A DNA stretch of 58,690 nt from Candidatus Fermentibacterota bacterium (GTDB lineage Bacteria; Fermentibacterota; Fermentibacteria; Fermentibacterales; JCC-6), in contig WJMA01000001.1 in assembly GCA_014728175.1 (NCBI GenBank), positions 1 through 58,690 of the forward strand, in the 5' to 3' direction. Below, in pieces: positions 40,958 through 50,456 of this stretch. The position numbers and the translations under genes are program-made. A model generated the notes under the pieces. It was not told the DNA's origin. It searched no databases and saw only the letters and a program-made list of their open reading frames with translations. Numbering within the stretch: the stretch's first letter is position 1; each line of letters opens with the position of its first letter.

Positions 40958-42239
40958 GACCGCCGTCTCCAGCAACATCGAATCTTCCAGCCGGCTCCGG
41001 ACGGCCCTTCTCTGGTCTTCGCTTCTGATCCTGGTCTTCGGGGGCAGGATGTACACCACCGACGTGGTGGCCCAGTACCAGGTCGGCAAGTCTTTAATAG
41101 GGAGCAGGGCCTTCCTGACCGCCGATGAGGGCTGGACCGTGGAAGGGGTTCGGGAGGACGGCCGCTACGTTCCCCACGGGCTGGGCTGGTCCATCCTTCT
41201 GGTCCCCGCCGCGGCGGTGGGGGCGCTTCTGGGAGCCTCGGCGGGAAAGGTGGCCACCGCGGCCACCGCGGCGGTCGCCAGCCTTATCCTGATTGCCATG
41301 TGGCACCGGCTGGCGGAGTCCAGGTTCGGACGGGTGGGCCCCTGGAGAATGGCCGCCCTGGGCGTGGGATGCATGGTTCTGGTTTACGGCAGGCTGCCCT
41401 TCGACGTCACCGCGGCGACCGCCTCGGCCCTGGCCGGGCTGGTGCTTCTGGAGCGGGACCGGCCGGTTTGGGCCGGGGTTTGCGTGGGGTTCGCCGTTCT
41501 GGTAAGGCTGGACAGCGTTCTGCTGCTGCCCGCCTTCTGGCGGGGGTGGAGAAAGAGCCTGCGGGTGGCCGGGGGCATGGCTCCGTTTCTGGTTCTGATC
41601 CTCGCGGCCAACTGGTACAGGTTCGGCAGCCTTCTCGACGACGGGCATTCCCAGGATCCGGCTGCGGCCCTGAAGCTGAGGGCGCGGGGAGTGGCGGGGC
41701 TGCTTCTCAGCCCCGGGAAGGGCCTTCTCTGGTACGCTCCCATGTTCGTCCTGGCCCTGGCTGTGAACCGCAGCTGGCGGCTGGTGACGCCCTTCGTCCT
41801 GGCTCTGCTCTTTCACGGCCTTATGCACGATTGGACCGGGGGTACGGGCTGGGGCCCCAGATTCATGCTGCCCGCCCTTCCCCTGCTCGCGCTTCCCCTG
41901 GCCAGACCGGGCCGGGGAGGGATCCTTTTCTGGGTGCTGGCGGGCTGGGGGGCATTGCTGACGGTCGCGGCGGTGTGGAGCAACCCGGCCGCGGTGGAGC
42001 AGGGCCTGGGGCCAGACCTCATAGACACCGCGGGAAGGCAATCCGTGGTATGGTCCCTTTCCTCCTCCCCCCTGCTAGCCAGTCTGCGGCGCATCGGCAC
42101 CGGGACGCCCGACATGTTCGGGGCCCACCTGGCCTCAGCCGCCGGGATCCCGCCGGCGGTGGGAGCCGCCTTCCAGGTGGTGTCGGCCCTGGTGGTGGCC
42201 GGGGCCTCCAGGATGGTGGGCGGAAGGCAGGAAGCTTGA
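40944..42239 (+). CDS. Polytopic membrane protein, GT-C-like
   Basis: The 431-residue protein has about 9-10 hydrophobic helices, beginning after a 20-residue polar N-terminus. The first periplasmic loop holds DVVAQYQVGKSLIG and acidic residues; FGGRMYTTDVVAQYQ lies near residue 35. In GT-C transferases a D/E pair in this loop is catalytic. The general layout resembles GT39/GT83-like or dolichol-P-mannose-dependent transferases, but no exact motif is found. It would use the lipid-linked sugar made by the gene at 39226. GTG 40944 overlaps the FemAB-like gene by 14 bp; its stop overlaps the next start (TTGA). Confidence 0.65.
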   Translation: MAVSETAVSSNIESSSRLRTALLWSSLLILVFGGRMYTTDVVAQYQVGKSLIGSRAFLTADEGWTVEGVREDGRYVPHGLGWSILLVPAAAVGALLGASAGKVATAATAAVASLILIAMWHRLAESRFGRVGPWRMAALGVGCMVLVYGRLPFDVTAATASALAGLVLLERDRPVWAGVCVGFAVLVRLDSVLLLPAFWRGWRKSLRVAGGMAPFLVLILAANWYRFGSLLDDGHSQDPAAALKLRARGVAGLLLSPGKGLLWYAPMFVLALAVNRSWRLVTPFVLALLFHGLMHDWTGGTGWGPRFMLPALPLLALPLARPGRGGILFWVLAGWGALLTVAAVWSNPAAVEQGLGPDLIDTAGRQSVVWSLSSSPLLASLRRIGTGTPDMFGAHLASAAGIPPAVGAAFQVVSALVVAGASRMVGGRQEA

Positions 42240-43321
42240 GGATACTGCACATCTCCCCCCAGAACTACACCGGGGTTCTCGACCTGTTTCCCCGTGGTCA
42301 CAGGGCCCTGGGGCACCAGAGCAGGCTGGTCACCTTCTACCGGGCGAAGAACGTCTATCCGGAGGACATCTGCCTGAACCTTCCCTTCGTGGGGCCCATG
42401 GGCTGGCTGTGGACGATGAAGAGGCTGCTGAGGGTAGGCAGCCTGCGGGTTCCCTTCACCGGATCCGACCGGCACGTGGTCTGGCGTCCGGGCGCGGTGG
42501 AGAGGGTGCTTCTGGGCCTGAGGAACCTGGTGTGGAACCCCATCGTAAGCAGGGCAGCCCGCCGGTACGGCCTGTGGGACTTCGACGTCTACCATCTGGA
42601 GGGGGGGATGAGCTTCTTCCGGGACGGCCGGGACGTACGGATGCTCAAGGAGAGGGGCAAGAAGATAGTCTCCTACTACCACGGCCTGGACCTGAGGATG
42701 AGGGGGGCGATACCCCCGGTCTGGGAGGCCACCGACCTGCACCTTACCTGCGAGTTCGACCTTTACCGCCGTTACCCCGAGCTCCGGTACGTTTTCCTGC
42801 CCTTCGACCCCGAGTCCGTACCCGCCGCCGATCCGGAGGGAGACCGGATAAGGATCTGCCACGCCCCCAGGATAAGGAGTGTGAAGGGAACCGAGAGGAT
42901 AATCGAGGTGGTCAAAGGTCTGTCCGGGGAGCTGCCGGTGGAGCTGGTTATGATAGAGAACCTTTCCCACGCCGAGGCCATAAGGCTGAAGGCCACCTGC
43001 CACGTAGCCGTAGACCAGATCGCGAGGGGCGACATGGGCTACGGGGTTAACTCCCTGGAGAGCCTGTCCATGGGCATTCCCACCGTAACCAACCTCTCCG
43101 GGGCCTACCGGGAGTTCGTACCGGACCATCCGTTCATCCTGGCCGACCCCGAAAACCTGAGCGAGGTTCTGCGGGAGCTGGTCCTGGACCCGGACATGAG
43201 GAGCCGTCACGGGGAGGCCGGCAAGGACTGGATAGCCAAGAGGCACCACTGGCGGTCGGTGGCGGAGGAGATACACCGGATCTACAGGGAGATGGGATGG
43301 GAAGACCCCGCCCGGGAATGA
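42236..43321 (+). CDS. GT4-like glycosyltransferase
   Basis: The 361-residue GT-B protein starts at TTG 42236 (overlapping the preceding stop). The N-terminal RILHISPQNYTGVLD is the usual beginning of GT4 enzymes. The C-terminal nucleotide-sugar part has RICHAPRIRSVKGTERIIEVV, VDQIARGDMGYGVNSLESLSMG (E-x7-E-like region) and TVTNLSGAYREFV. Donor and acceptor are unknown. It probably adds a sugar to the lipid-linked repeat in the cytoplasm. It is followed without a gap by the flippase (ATGA overlap). Confidence 0.82.
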   Translation: MRILHISPQNYTGVLDLFPRGHRALGHQSRLVTFYRAKNVYPEDICLNLPFVGPMGWLWTMKRLLRVGSLRVPFTGSDRHVVWRPGAVERVLLGLRNLVWNPIVSRAARRYGLWDFDVYHLEGGMSFFRDGRDVRMLKERGKKIVSYYHGLDLRMRGAIPPVWEATDLHLTCEFDLYRRYPELRYVFLPFDPESVPAADPEGDRIRICHAPRIRSVKGTERIIEVVKGLSGELPVELVMIENLSHAEAIRLKATCHVAVDQIARGDMGYGVNSLESLSMGIPTVTNLSGAYREFVPDHPFILADPENLSEVLRELVLDPDMRSRHGEAGKDWIAKRHHWRSVAEEIHRIYREMGWEDPARE

Positions 43322-44748
43322 CCGAAGCCGCCGCGTTGACCACCGAGAGGGGGGACCTGAAGAGGGAGACCTTCCTCTACGGGATCTCGATAGTGGTGAG
43401 CGGCCTGGTCCAGGCCGCCTTCCTTCCCTTCGTGTCCCTGTTCCTGCCCGCGGCGGCCGCCGGAGAGCTGGGAGCTCTGCGGGTCACGTCGGAGGCGGTG
43501 GCGGGAATAGTGGTACTGGGGCTGCCCACCGCCCTGGTGAAGTTATGGCAGGTAAGCAGGGCCCGGAGGTCGATCCTGCTGAGGGCCCTGGGGATTCCCC
43601 TGTTCCCCGCCCTGATCGTCGCCGCTCTGCTGTTCGCGCTGAAGGGTCCACTGGCCTCCCTGCTGCGTCTGGATCATCCCGGGTACCTGTTCCACGCCCT
43701 GCTGCTGGGCGTCGCGGTGGCCTACGTGCAGGTGATCCTGGCCCTGCCCCGCGCCGAGGGCCTGGCCGGAAGGTACATGGGCTTCCAGCTGGTCAGAGGG
43801 CTGGGCTCGGTGGGCCTGCTGGCCATGCTGCTGTTCGGGGGATGGGGAGGAGTACCGGCCTTCCTTTCCGCCAGATGGATTCCCTCCTACCTGGTGGTGG
43901 CGGTGGTGGCGGTGATTATGTGGAGGCGTACCGCGGCCTTTGCCCGGACCGAGCCGGAGGTGCCGGTTACCCGCAAGCTCCTGTCCTTCGGCCTCCCCCT
44001 GGTTCCGGCCAGCCTGGCCATGATAGTGCTGTCCTCCGCGGACATATACATGCTCAGGAACATCTATCCCGATCTGGCCGAGAGCGGGTACTACGAGTGG
44101 GCCAGCCGGGTGTGCATGGTTCTGGTTCCCCTGGTGCTGGGCTTCAGGATGGCCTGGCACAGGTTCATCTTTCGCCGGGGCCGGGAAGGGGGACGCCTGG
44201 AGGAGCTGGGCCGGCTGGCCATGCTGTTCATGCTTCTGGTCAACTGGGCGGCGCTGGTCCTGGCCATGGCCTCCCCGGAGATAAGCTGGCTGGTCGGCGG
44301 CAGCACGTACTACCCGGCCTCGCGGATACTGCCCTGGTTGGCCGGGTCTTCGGCGATGTACGCGCTGTTCCTGGTTTCCCAGACCGGCCCGCTTCTGACC
44401 GGGCATACCAAGCTGATAGGAGCGATGACCGTAATCGGGGCGGTGCTGAACATCATATTCAACCTGAGGCTCATCCCCGTCGCCGGCGGGGTGGGAGCGG
44501 CGTTCGCCACCCTGGCCACCAACCTGTTCATGGCCCTCAGCCTGTTCTGGATGGGCAGAAAGGTATTCCCCATAAGCTTTTTGGCCGTGACCATGGTGGT
44601 GATTCCCCCCATCGTTTACGGACCGTTGGCCGGTCTATCGGGTATGGTAAGGGGAATGGTCGCTCTGGGAGGGTCGGTGCTGATGGCTCTGCTGACCTGG
44701 GTGCTCAGAGCGGCCGGAACCAGGCTGAAGGGACTGCGTGGAAGCTGA
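43318..44748 (+). CDS. Wzx/MATE-type polysaccharide flippase
   Basis: The 476-residue polytopic membrane protein has about 12-14 hydrophobic helices. The N-terminal FLYGISIVVSGLVQAAFLPF and LPLVPASLAMIVLSSADIYML are typical of oligosaccharide-flippase proteins (MVF/MOP superfamily). It should turn the lipid-linked repeat unit across the inner membrane. The ATG overlaps the GT4 stop. Wzy polymerase is not obvious in this window; the gene at 40944 might take that role, but the match is poor. It overlaps the next GT2 gene by 11 bp. Confidence 0.83.
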   Translation: MTEAAALTTERGDLKRETFLYGISIVVSGLVQAAFLPFVSLFLPAAAAGELGALRVTSEAVAGIVVLGLPTALVKLWQVSRARRSILLRALGIPLFPALIVAALLFALKGPLASLLRLDHPGYLFHALLLGVAVAYVQVILALPRAEGLAGRYMGFQLVRGLGSVGLLAMLLFGGWGGVPAFLSARWIPSYLVVAVVAVIMWRRTAAFARTEPEVPVTRKLLSFGLPLVPASLAMIVLSSADIYMLRNIYPDLAESGYYEWASRVCMVLVPLVLGFRMAWHRFIFRRGREGGRLEELGRLAMLFMLLVNWAALVLAMASPEISWLVGGSTYYPASRILPWLAGSSAMYALFLVSQTGPLLTGHTKLIGAMTVIGAVLNIIFNLRLIPVAGGVGAAFATLATNLFMALSLFWMGRKVFPISFLAVTMVVIPPIVYGPLAGLSGMVRGMVALGGSVLMALLTWVLRAAGTRLKGLRGS

Positions 44749-45664
44749 GATATCGGTTCAGATACCGGCCAAGGATCCTCCCCGTGAGGCCTTCCAAACC
44801 ACTCTGGACTGCCTCCGCCGCCAGGAGACGGGAGGCAGGCCCTGGGAGCTGGTTATCGTGGACGACGGCAGCGAGGTCCCGGTAAGGGAGCGGTTCGACC
44901 TCACCTTCCCCGGAAACGTCTCGGTCAAGCTGGAGGAGACCGGGCGGCCCAGCGGACGGGCCACCGCCAGGAACCTGGCCTGGCGGAGCTCGGCCGCGCC
45001 TATCTCGCTCATGATGGACGCCGACCTGGCCTCCGAGCCCGATCTGCTCCGGAGGCATCTGAGAGACCATGGGGAAGAGGGATGGGACGTGGTGATGGGA
45101 GCCCGGGTCAACGCCTGGAGGGAGAACGCCTCCTCCTGGGAGAGGTGGTGCGACGGCAGGGCCATGGACCATCTTCCCCCCGGGCCCTTTCCCTGGAGGT
45201 ACTTCATAACCGGCAACATCAGCGTCCCCCGGCGGATGATGGAGGAAACGGGAGGATTCGATACCAACATAGTTCTCTACGGCGGAGAGGACACCGAGCT
45301 GGGATTGAGGTTGAAAAAGCTGGGCGTCAGCCTGTTCTGGGATCCCGAGATAAGGGTGAGGCATCTGGACCACGTTCCCCTGCGCAGGCACCTGGGAAGG
45401 CTGGTCGACTACGGCAAGACCGGTCTGCGCTATATTCTGGAGAAGCATCCGGAGGCCCGAACCCTCCTGGGAAGTCACTGGGTGGTGGGGCCGGCCCGGG
45501 GAGCGATCGTACTGTGGAGGCCGTTGGTCCGCCTTACTCTGCTCAGACCGGTCTACAGGAGCGTACTGCGATGGATGGAGCGGGTGGGCCGGCCCGGTTT
45601 CCTGTTCACCTACCTCTCGGTGGGCGCTCACCTGATGGGCCTTCTGGACCGGGATTTCAGATGA
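44738..45664 (+). CDS. GT2-family glycosyltransferase
   Basis: The 308-residue GT-A protein has ISVQIPAKDPPREAF at the N-terminus, ELVIVDDGSE, SLMMDADLASEP (DxD metal site) and GGFDTNIVLYGGEDTELGLRL, which carries the ED acceptor-binding motif of GT2 and chondroitin-type transferases. Its C-terminal 60 residues are amphipathic and may touch the membrane. GTG 44738 overlaps the flippase; ATGA links it to murB. It probably adds a sugar to the polymer. Confidence 0.83.
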   Translation: MEAEISVQIPAKDPPREAFQTTLDCLRRQETGGRPWELVIVDDGSEVPVRERFDLTFPGNVSVKLEETGRPSGRATARNLAWRSSAAPISLMMDADLASEPDLLRRHLRDHGEEGWDVVMGARVNAWRENASSWERWCDGRAMDHLPPGPFPWRYFITGNISVPRRMMEETGGFDTNIVLYGGEDTELGLRLKKLGVSLFWDPEIRVRHLDHVPLRRHLGRLVDYGKTGLRYILEKHPEARTLLGSHWVVGPARGAIVLWRPLVRLTLLRPVYRSVLRWMERVGRPGFLFTYLSVGAHLMGLLDRDFR

Positions 45665-46566
45665 GGGTGCTGCAGGAGATTAAGGACAGGTTCGGGAGCA
45701 TGGTCAGCACCGTACCTCTGAGGGACGCCACCACCTGGAGGATAGGGGGCCCGGGGCTGGTGCTGGACCTGCCCGGGGTGGACGCTCTGGCGGAGGCTCT
45801 TTCCCTGGCCGAAAGTACGGGAGTCCCCTGGTTCGTTCTCGGAAGGGGGTCCAACGTACTGGCCGCCGATGAAGGCTATGACGGTATTGTGGTAAGGCTC
45901 TCCGGGCGGCTTGCCGGCTACAGCATCCGCCGCCGGGGCCGCGGCTACGTGATGCAGGCCGGAGGTGGGGCTCCCCTTCCCAGCGCGGCCGGGGCGGCCT
46001 GCATGGCCGGAGCCACCGGCCTGGAGTTCGCCTGCGGAATACCCGGGACCATCGGAGGCGCGGTATTCATGAACGCCGGAGCCTACGGGGGGTCGATGTC
46101 CGACCTGGTGATAGTGGTGACCGCGGTGGGCCCGGACGGCTCCGTGGTTCGTCTGGACGGGGTGGACTGCGGCTTCGGCTACCGCGACAGCGTGTTCCAG
46201 AGGCGTAGGATGGTGGTGGCCGGGGTCGAGCTGTACATGCCGGAGGGAGATGTGTTCGATATAAAAAGGGAGGCCTCCCGTCTTCTGGACGAGAGGCGCC
46301 ATAAGTATCCCCTGGACCTTCCCAACGCGGGAAGCGTGTTCAAAAGGCCCCCGGACGGTCCTCCCCCGGGCAGGCTTTTGGAGGATGCGGGAATGAAGGG
46401 GGTACGGGAGGGAGACGCCGAGGTTTCCCGGGTGCACGCCAACTTCATAATCAACAGGGGCCGGGCCACCGCCGCCGAGGTTCGGCGCCTTATTGAGAGG
46501 GCGAGGAAGGCCGTGCTCAAGCGAAGCGGCATCTCGCTGGAAGAGGAGATACGCTACCTGGGGTAG
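45661..46566 (+). CDS. murB: UDP-N-acetylenolpyruvoylglucosamine reductase
   Basis: The 301-residue FAD enzyme reduces enolpyruvyl-UDP-GlcNAc to UDP-MurNAc in peptidoglycan synthesis. Family blocks are TTWRIGGPG, the FAD loop LGRGSNVLAADEG, GLEFACGIPGTIGGAVFMNAGAYGG (split over about residues 120-144), the active-site FGYRDSVF (Ser acid) and NAGSVFKRP with the closing VHANFIINRG. Usual length is about 300 residues. It is translated from ATG 45661, overlapping the GT2 stop. Its place inside a glycan operon rather than with mur/fts genes is unusual. Confidence 0.93.
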   Translation: MRVLQEIKDRFGSMVSTVPLRDATTWRIGGPGLVLDLPGVDALAEALSLAESTGVPWFVLGRGSNVLAADEGYDGIVVRLSGRLAGYSIRRRGRGYVMQAGGGAPLPSAAGAACMAGATGLEFACGIPGTIGGAVFMNAGAYGGSMSDLVIVVTAVGPDGSVVRLDGVDCGFGYRDSVFQRRRMVVAGVELYMPEGDVFDIKREASRLLDERRHKYPLDLPNAGSVFKRPPDGPPPGRLLEDAGMKGVREGDAEVSRVHANFIINRGRATAAEVRRLIERARKAVLKRSGISLEEEIRYLG

Positions 46567-46577
46567 ATGGAGAGAAG

Positions 46578-47519
46578 ATGGCTGAACGCAGCGACTCGTC
46601 GAGGCTTGGTGGGCCGGTCCTGGTAACCGGTGCGGCCGGGTTCGTGGGGGGGCATCTCATGCGGAAGCTCTCCCTGGGGGAAGGAGACTACGCCACGGAC
46701 ATCGACGACCGCTTCCAGGCTCCTCCGGGAGTGACCCGGCTGGCATGGCGGCTCCCCGGAGATCCTCCCCCCGGGCTGGGCGAGGTCGGATGCGTGGTGC
46801 ACCTGGCCGCGGTGAGCTCGGTGCGCCGCTCACTCGAGGGGATGCGCAGCACCTGGGAGACCAACCTGATGGGAACCCTGGCGGTGCTGGATTACATGGT
46901 TCGGAAAATCCCGGAGGCCAGGCTGCTTCTGGTGAGCTCCTCCGAGGTGTACAGGCCATCGGAGGACGTTCTGACCGAGGAATCACCCCTAGGCCCTGTG
47001 AACCCCTACGGGGCTACCAAGGCGGCCGCGGAGCGGGCGGCCTTCCAGTACGCCTCCGTACACGGGTTGGACGTGGTCGTGGCCCGATCCTTTCCCCACT
47101 TCGGGCCCGGACAGAGCTCCGATTTCGCCCTCCCGGCATTCTGCCGGAGGATAGTGCGGGCGGAGAGAAACGGGGAAGACGGGGTACGGGTCGGCAACCT
47201 GGAGGCGGTGCGGGATTACCTGTACGTTGACGACGTGGTGAGGGCCTACGAAGAGCTGATTACAGAGGGGAGGCCGGGAAGCGCTTACAACGTATGCAGC
47301 GGCTCGGGCTCCTCCATGGGCCAAATATTGGAGATTCTGCTGGACCTGGCGGAAGCCGATCTCGAGATCGAGAAAGATCCGGATCTGTTCAGGCCGGTAG
47401 ACGTTCGCTGCCAGGTGGGCGACCCTTCCCGGCTCCGCTCCCTCTCCGGCTGGTCCCCGGGGGTGAGCCTGCGGGGAGGGCTGGGCATGCTGCTCGATTA
47501 TTGGAGGGAGCGGGAATGA
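46578..47519 (+). CDS. NAD-dependent sugar-nucleotide epimerase/dehydratase
   Basis: The 313-residue extended SDR protein has the Rossmann motif VTGAAGFVGG near residue 17. The active-site triad is in LLVSSSEVYRP (Ser) and NPYGATKAAAERA (Tyr-x3-Lys). RDYLYVDDVVRAY and YNVCSGSGSSMGQILE are common to GDP-mannose 4,6-dehydratase/GDP-6-deoxy-lyxo-hexulose reductase-like and GalE-like members. The exact substrate is unclear; GDP-sugar processing is possible because of the GDP-deoxyhexose reductase-like (RMD) style of the C-terminus. It ends in an ATGA overlap with the propeller gene. Confidence 0.8.
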   Translation: MAERSDSSRLGGPVLVTGAAGFVGGHLMRKLSLGEGDYATDIDDRFQAPPGVTRLAWRLPGDPPPGLGEVGCVVHLAAVSSVRRSLEGMRSTWETNLMGTLAVLDYMVRKIPEARLLLVSSSEVYRPSEDVLTEESPLGPVNPYGATKAAAERAAFQYASVHGLDVVVARSFPHFGPGQSSDFALPAFCRRIVRAERNGEDGVRVGNLEAVRDYLYVDDVVRAYEELITEGRPGSAYNVCSGSGSSMGQILEILLDLAEADLEIEKDPDLFRPVDVRCQVGDPSRLRSLSGWSPGVSLRGGLGMLLDYWRERE

Positions 47520-49690
47520 GTGCCCTGATCGGCTTCCTGGCCTGCCTGATTTCCTCCCCCGGGGTAAGCGAGTGGGAACACTTCACCCATCTGGGAGCGG
47601 TGAGCGACCTGGCCCTGCAGGGCGAAGTCGTGGTCTGCGCCACCTCCGGGGGGGTATGCTTCACCGGCATACACGGCGACTCCGCATCCTGGGACTCGGT
47701 GTGGAGCTACCCCCAGAGGCTCTCGCACTGCGACGCGCGGGCACTGTCCATCGACGGGGAAGGGGGATTGTGGATAGGCCTGCACGGGGGAGGGATAGAC
47801 CTGGTCCGTTCCGACGGCTCCACCCGGCATTACGGGCAGCTGGAGGGGCTGCCGCTGTCTCTGGAGCTCACCTCCATCGTTCCGGACACCTTCGTGTACG
47901 CCGGCACCACGGAAGGGTTGGCCATAAAGGAGATGGATTACTTCGTAACCTGGACCACCTACGGCACCGGCGGCGGGCTGCCGGGCAACCGGGTGACCTG
48001 TCTGCAACCGGTGGAGGCCGGCCTCGTGGTAGGGACGAACGGCAACGGCATAAGCATGCTTGGAGCCGGCGGATACCCGGGAGATATCTCCTCCTGGCTG
48101 GTGTACGACGAGACCTCCGGAATGTCCGTCCACGACATGGCTACGTCCGGGGATACGGTATGGGCGGCGACCTCCGGGGCGCTGCTGCGGCTGCTTCCCG
48201 ACAGCTCCTGGCAGGTGGTGACCGGTTACCCCGGGGCTACCGCCTTCAGCGTCAGCGCCGAAGGGGGCACGCTGGCGGTGGGAGATGTCGGCCGGGTGCA
48301 CGTTCGACGGGAGGGCTCGTGGATATCAAGTGAGATTTACGGGGGCCAGGTGATCAGGTGCATCGAGCTGGTAGGCCCCGATTCGCTTCTGGCCGGGATG
48401 GTGGGCGAGCTTTCCGTGGAGCGGGCCAGCGGAAGGGGCCTGGCCTGGGGCTGGCTGGAGAGCTGGGCCTACGACTGGCCCGCATCCTGTCCGTCCAACG
48501 ATCTGATGGACGTGACCCTGGACTCCGCAGGCGATTGCTGGGTAAGCACCAATCACAACGGCGCGGGGGTCCTGTCCGACGGTGAGTGGACCGATTTCCA
48601 ATCCCAGCTGTCCGGCTCCAACCAGGTTTTCGTCTGCCAGGGCGATCCCGGAGGAGGGGTATTCGTAGCGCCCTACCACAGGGGCCTGGATTGGCTGGAC
48701 TGGCGGGGAACCCCTTCCATCGCAGACGACACGCTGCTCCATTGGGACTCCGCCGAAAGCGGCCTTCTGAACGACCAGGTAACCGCTTCCGCGTCGGCGT
48801 CGGAGGGCGTAATGTGGATCGGGCAGGAACCCTTCTGGACCACCCCGGGCGAAGTCTCGGGAGTGGTCCGGCTCAGCTGGGACCCCGGAGATCCCAATAC
48901 CTGCTCCTGGGTCTCGGTCAGCACCTCCGAGAACCTGCCCTCGCCCTTCGTGAACTCGGTGGCAGCGGTGTCGACCTCCCGGGCCTGGGCGGGCACCGAC
49001 GAGGGTGCCGCCCTGGTGGACGCCGGGGCCGGAGAGGTGGTTCGGGTGGTGGGGGAGGCCCAGGGCCTTCCCTCATCGGAGGTGAGCGCGGTGGCGGTGG
49101 GCCCCAACGGCAGGGTGTACATGGGGACCACGGCCGGGCTGTCCCGACTGGAGAACGATGGTAGCGTTTCCGACGTGGAGCCGGTGCAGGGGATGGTCGG
49201 TGAGGTGACCGTCGACAACCTGTCCGCCGTGTGGGCGGCGACGGAGGAAGCGGTGTACCGGATACTCTGGGACGGCGACTGGGAGGAGTTCAACCCTCTG
49301 AGCAGCCCGCTCCTGTCCACCAACGTCAGGGCGATGACCTGCGACCGGGAGGCGGGGCTTCTGTACATGGCCACCGACCACGGCCTGTGGCGGCTGACCC
49401 TGGAGTCCGGGCTGCAGGGCGACGGCTCCAGTCCCTCCGTCTTCCCCAATCCATTTCTGCCGGGCAGGGGGGAGGTCCTCCGGGTGGCCGGAATACCCGA
49501 CGAGCCTACCTCCTTGCAGGTGTTTGACCTAGATGGAAGCCTTGTTTATGAGTCTCAGTCCCGGAACAGGTCGGCCCTGTCCTGGGAGGGAAGGACGGCC
49601 GCCGGATCGAAGGCGGCCTCGGGCACGTACCTGGTTCGCATAACTCAGGGAGGCAGCTTCTGGTTGGTGAAGCTGGCTCTGATCAGATGA
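47516..49690 (+). CDS. PorZ-like double-propeller protein with type IX-type sorting tail
   Basis: The 724-residue protein has a signal peptide (about 1-16) and two sets of two-component-regulator-like propeller repeats (about 25-610). Repeat phrases include ALSIDGEGGLWIGLHGGGI, NRVTCLQPVEAGLVVGTNGN, SEVSAVAVGPNGRVYMGTTAGL and TCDREAGLLYMATDHGLWRL. The last 80 residues form a FlgD-like tail with VFPNPFLPG, LQVFDLDGSLVYE and GTYLVRIT. Length and layout resemble PorZ of the Porphyromonas type IX system, which binds the anionic lipopolysaccharide used to anchor cargo; this likeness is from memory of the family, not an alignment. It sits inside the surface-glycan operon. ATG 47516 overlaps the epimerase stop. 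Confidence 0.72.
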   Translation: MSALIGFLACLISSPGVSEWEHFTHLGAVSDLALQGEVVVCATSGGVCFTGIHGDSASWDSVWSYPQRLSHCDARALSIDGEGGLWIGLHGGGIDLVRSDGSTRHYGQLEGLPLSLELTSIVPDTFVYAGTTEGLAIKEMDYFVTWTTYGTGGGLPGNRVTCLQPVEAGLVVGTNGNGISMLGAGGYPGDISSWLVYDETSGMSVHDMATSGDTVWAATSGALLRLLPDSSWQVVTGYPGATAFSVSAEGGTLAVGDVGRVHVRREGSWISSEIYGGQVIRCIELVGPDSLLAGMVGELSVERASGRGLAWGWLESWAYDWPASCPSNDLMDVTLDSAGDCWVSTNHNGAGVLSDGEWTDFQSQLSGSNQVFVCQGDPGGGVFVAPYHRGLDWLDWRGTPSIADDTLLHWDSAESGLLNDQVTASASASEGVMWIGQEPFWTTPGEVSGVVRLSWDPGDPNTCSWVSVSTSENLPSPFVNSVAAVSTSRAWAGTDEGAALVDAGAGEVVRVVGEAQGLPSSEVSAVAVGPNGRVYMGTTAGLSRLENDGSVSDVEPVQGMVGEVTVDNLSAVWAATEEAVYRILWDGDWEEFNPLSSPLLSTNVRAMTCDREAGLLYMATDHGLWRLTLESGLQGDGSSPSVFPNPFLPGRGEVLRVAGIPDEPTSLQVFDLDGSLVYESQSRNRSALSWEGRTAAGSKAASGTYLVRITQGGSFWLVKLALIR

Positions 49691-49712
49691 GCGTGTGGGG
49701 AGGAGGTTTGCG

Positions 49713-50456
49713 GTGAAAGGCGTGGTGCTGGCCGGGGGCCTGGGAACCAGGCTCCGTTCGCTGACCAGAATAACCAACAAGCATCTTTTGCCGGTCTACG
49801 ACCAGCCCATGATATTCTACCCGCTGCAGAAGCTGGCCGAGGCCGGGGTGGTGGACGTCATGCTGGTCACCGGCGGAAGCAGCGCCGGCGATTTCCTCCG
49901 GCTCCTGGGAGACGGATCCAGGTTCGGGCTGGAGAGCCTGAACTACGCCTACCAGGAGCGGGAGGGTGGAATCGCGGAGGCCATAGGCCTGGCCCGGGGA
50001 TTCGTGGGCGACGACAGGTTCGTGGTAATTTTGGGCGACAACATAATGGAGTGCTCCCTCCGGCCCTATCTGGAACCCTACGAGCGTCAGGAATCCGGGG
50101 CCAGAGTGCTTCTGTACGAGGTGGAGAACCCCAGTGACTACGGGGTGGCCGAGATGGACGGAGACTCCGTGGTGTCCATAGAGGAGAAGCCCCGGCAGCC
50201 CAAGAGCAACCTGGCGGTGATAGGCGTCTACATGTACGACGGCTACGCGTTCGAGGTGATAGAAGACCTGGAGCCGTCCGACCGGGGCGAGCTGGAGGTT
50301 ACGGACGTCAACAACGCCTACCGGGAGCGGGGCCTTCTGAAGGCCGATGTAATCGAGGGATGGTGGGCGGACTGCGGCGCCAGCATCGACTCGCTTCTGA
50401 GGGCCAACCTGAGGGTGGCCAGGATGAAGGGCTGGAAGGAAGAGGATACGCCTTGA
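49713..50456 (+). CDS. rmlA: Glucose-1-phosphate thymidylyltransferase-like nucleotidyltransferase
   Basis: The 247-residue protein has the GGGLGTRL-type signature as KGVVLAGGLGTRLRSLT, then NKHLLPVYDQPMIFYPLQ, VTGGSSAGDF, FVVILGDNIMEC (Mg-binding Asp) and SIEEKPRQPKSNLAVIGVYMY. These are RmlA marks: it makes dTDP-glucose from dTTP and glucose-1-phosphate. It is shorter than typical RmlA (about 290), as in the short RmlA/RffH-like group. GTG 49713 follows a strong GGAGGAGG; the longer frame from 49695 is unlikely. It feeds rmlB, which overlaps its end. Confidence 0.88.
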   Translation: MKGVVLAGGLGTRLRSLTRITNKHLLPVYDQPMIFYPLQKLAEAGVVDVMLVTGGSSAGDFLRLLGDGSRFGLESLNYAYQEREGGIAEAIGLARGFVGDDRFVVILGDNIMECSLRPYLEPYERQESGARVLLYEVENPSDYGVAEMDGDSVVSIEEKPRQPKSNLAVIGVYMYDGYAFEVIEDLEPSDRGELEVTDVNNAYRERGLLKADVIEGWWADCGASIDSLLRANLRVARMKGWKEEDTP

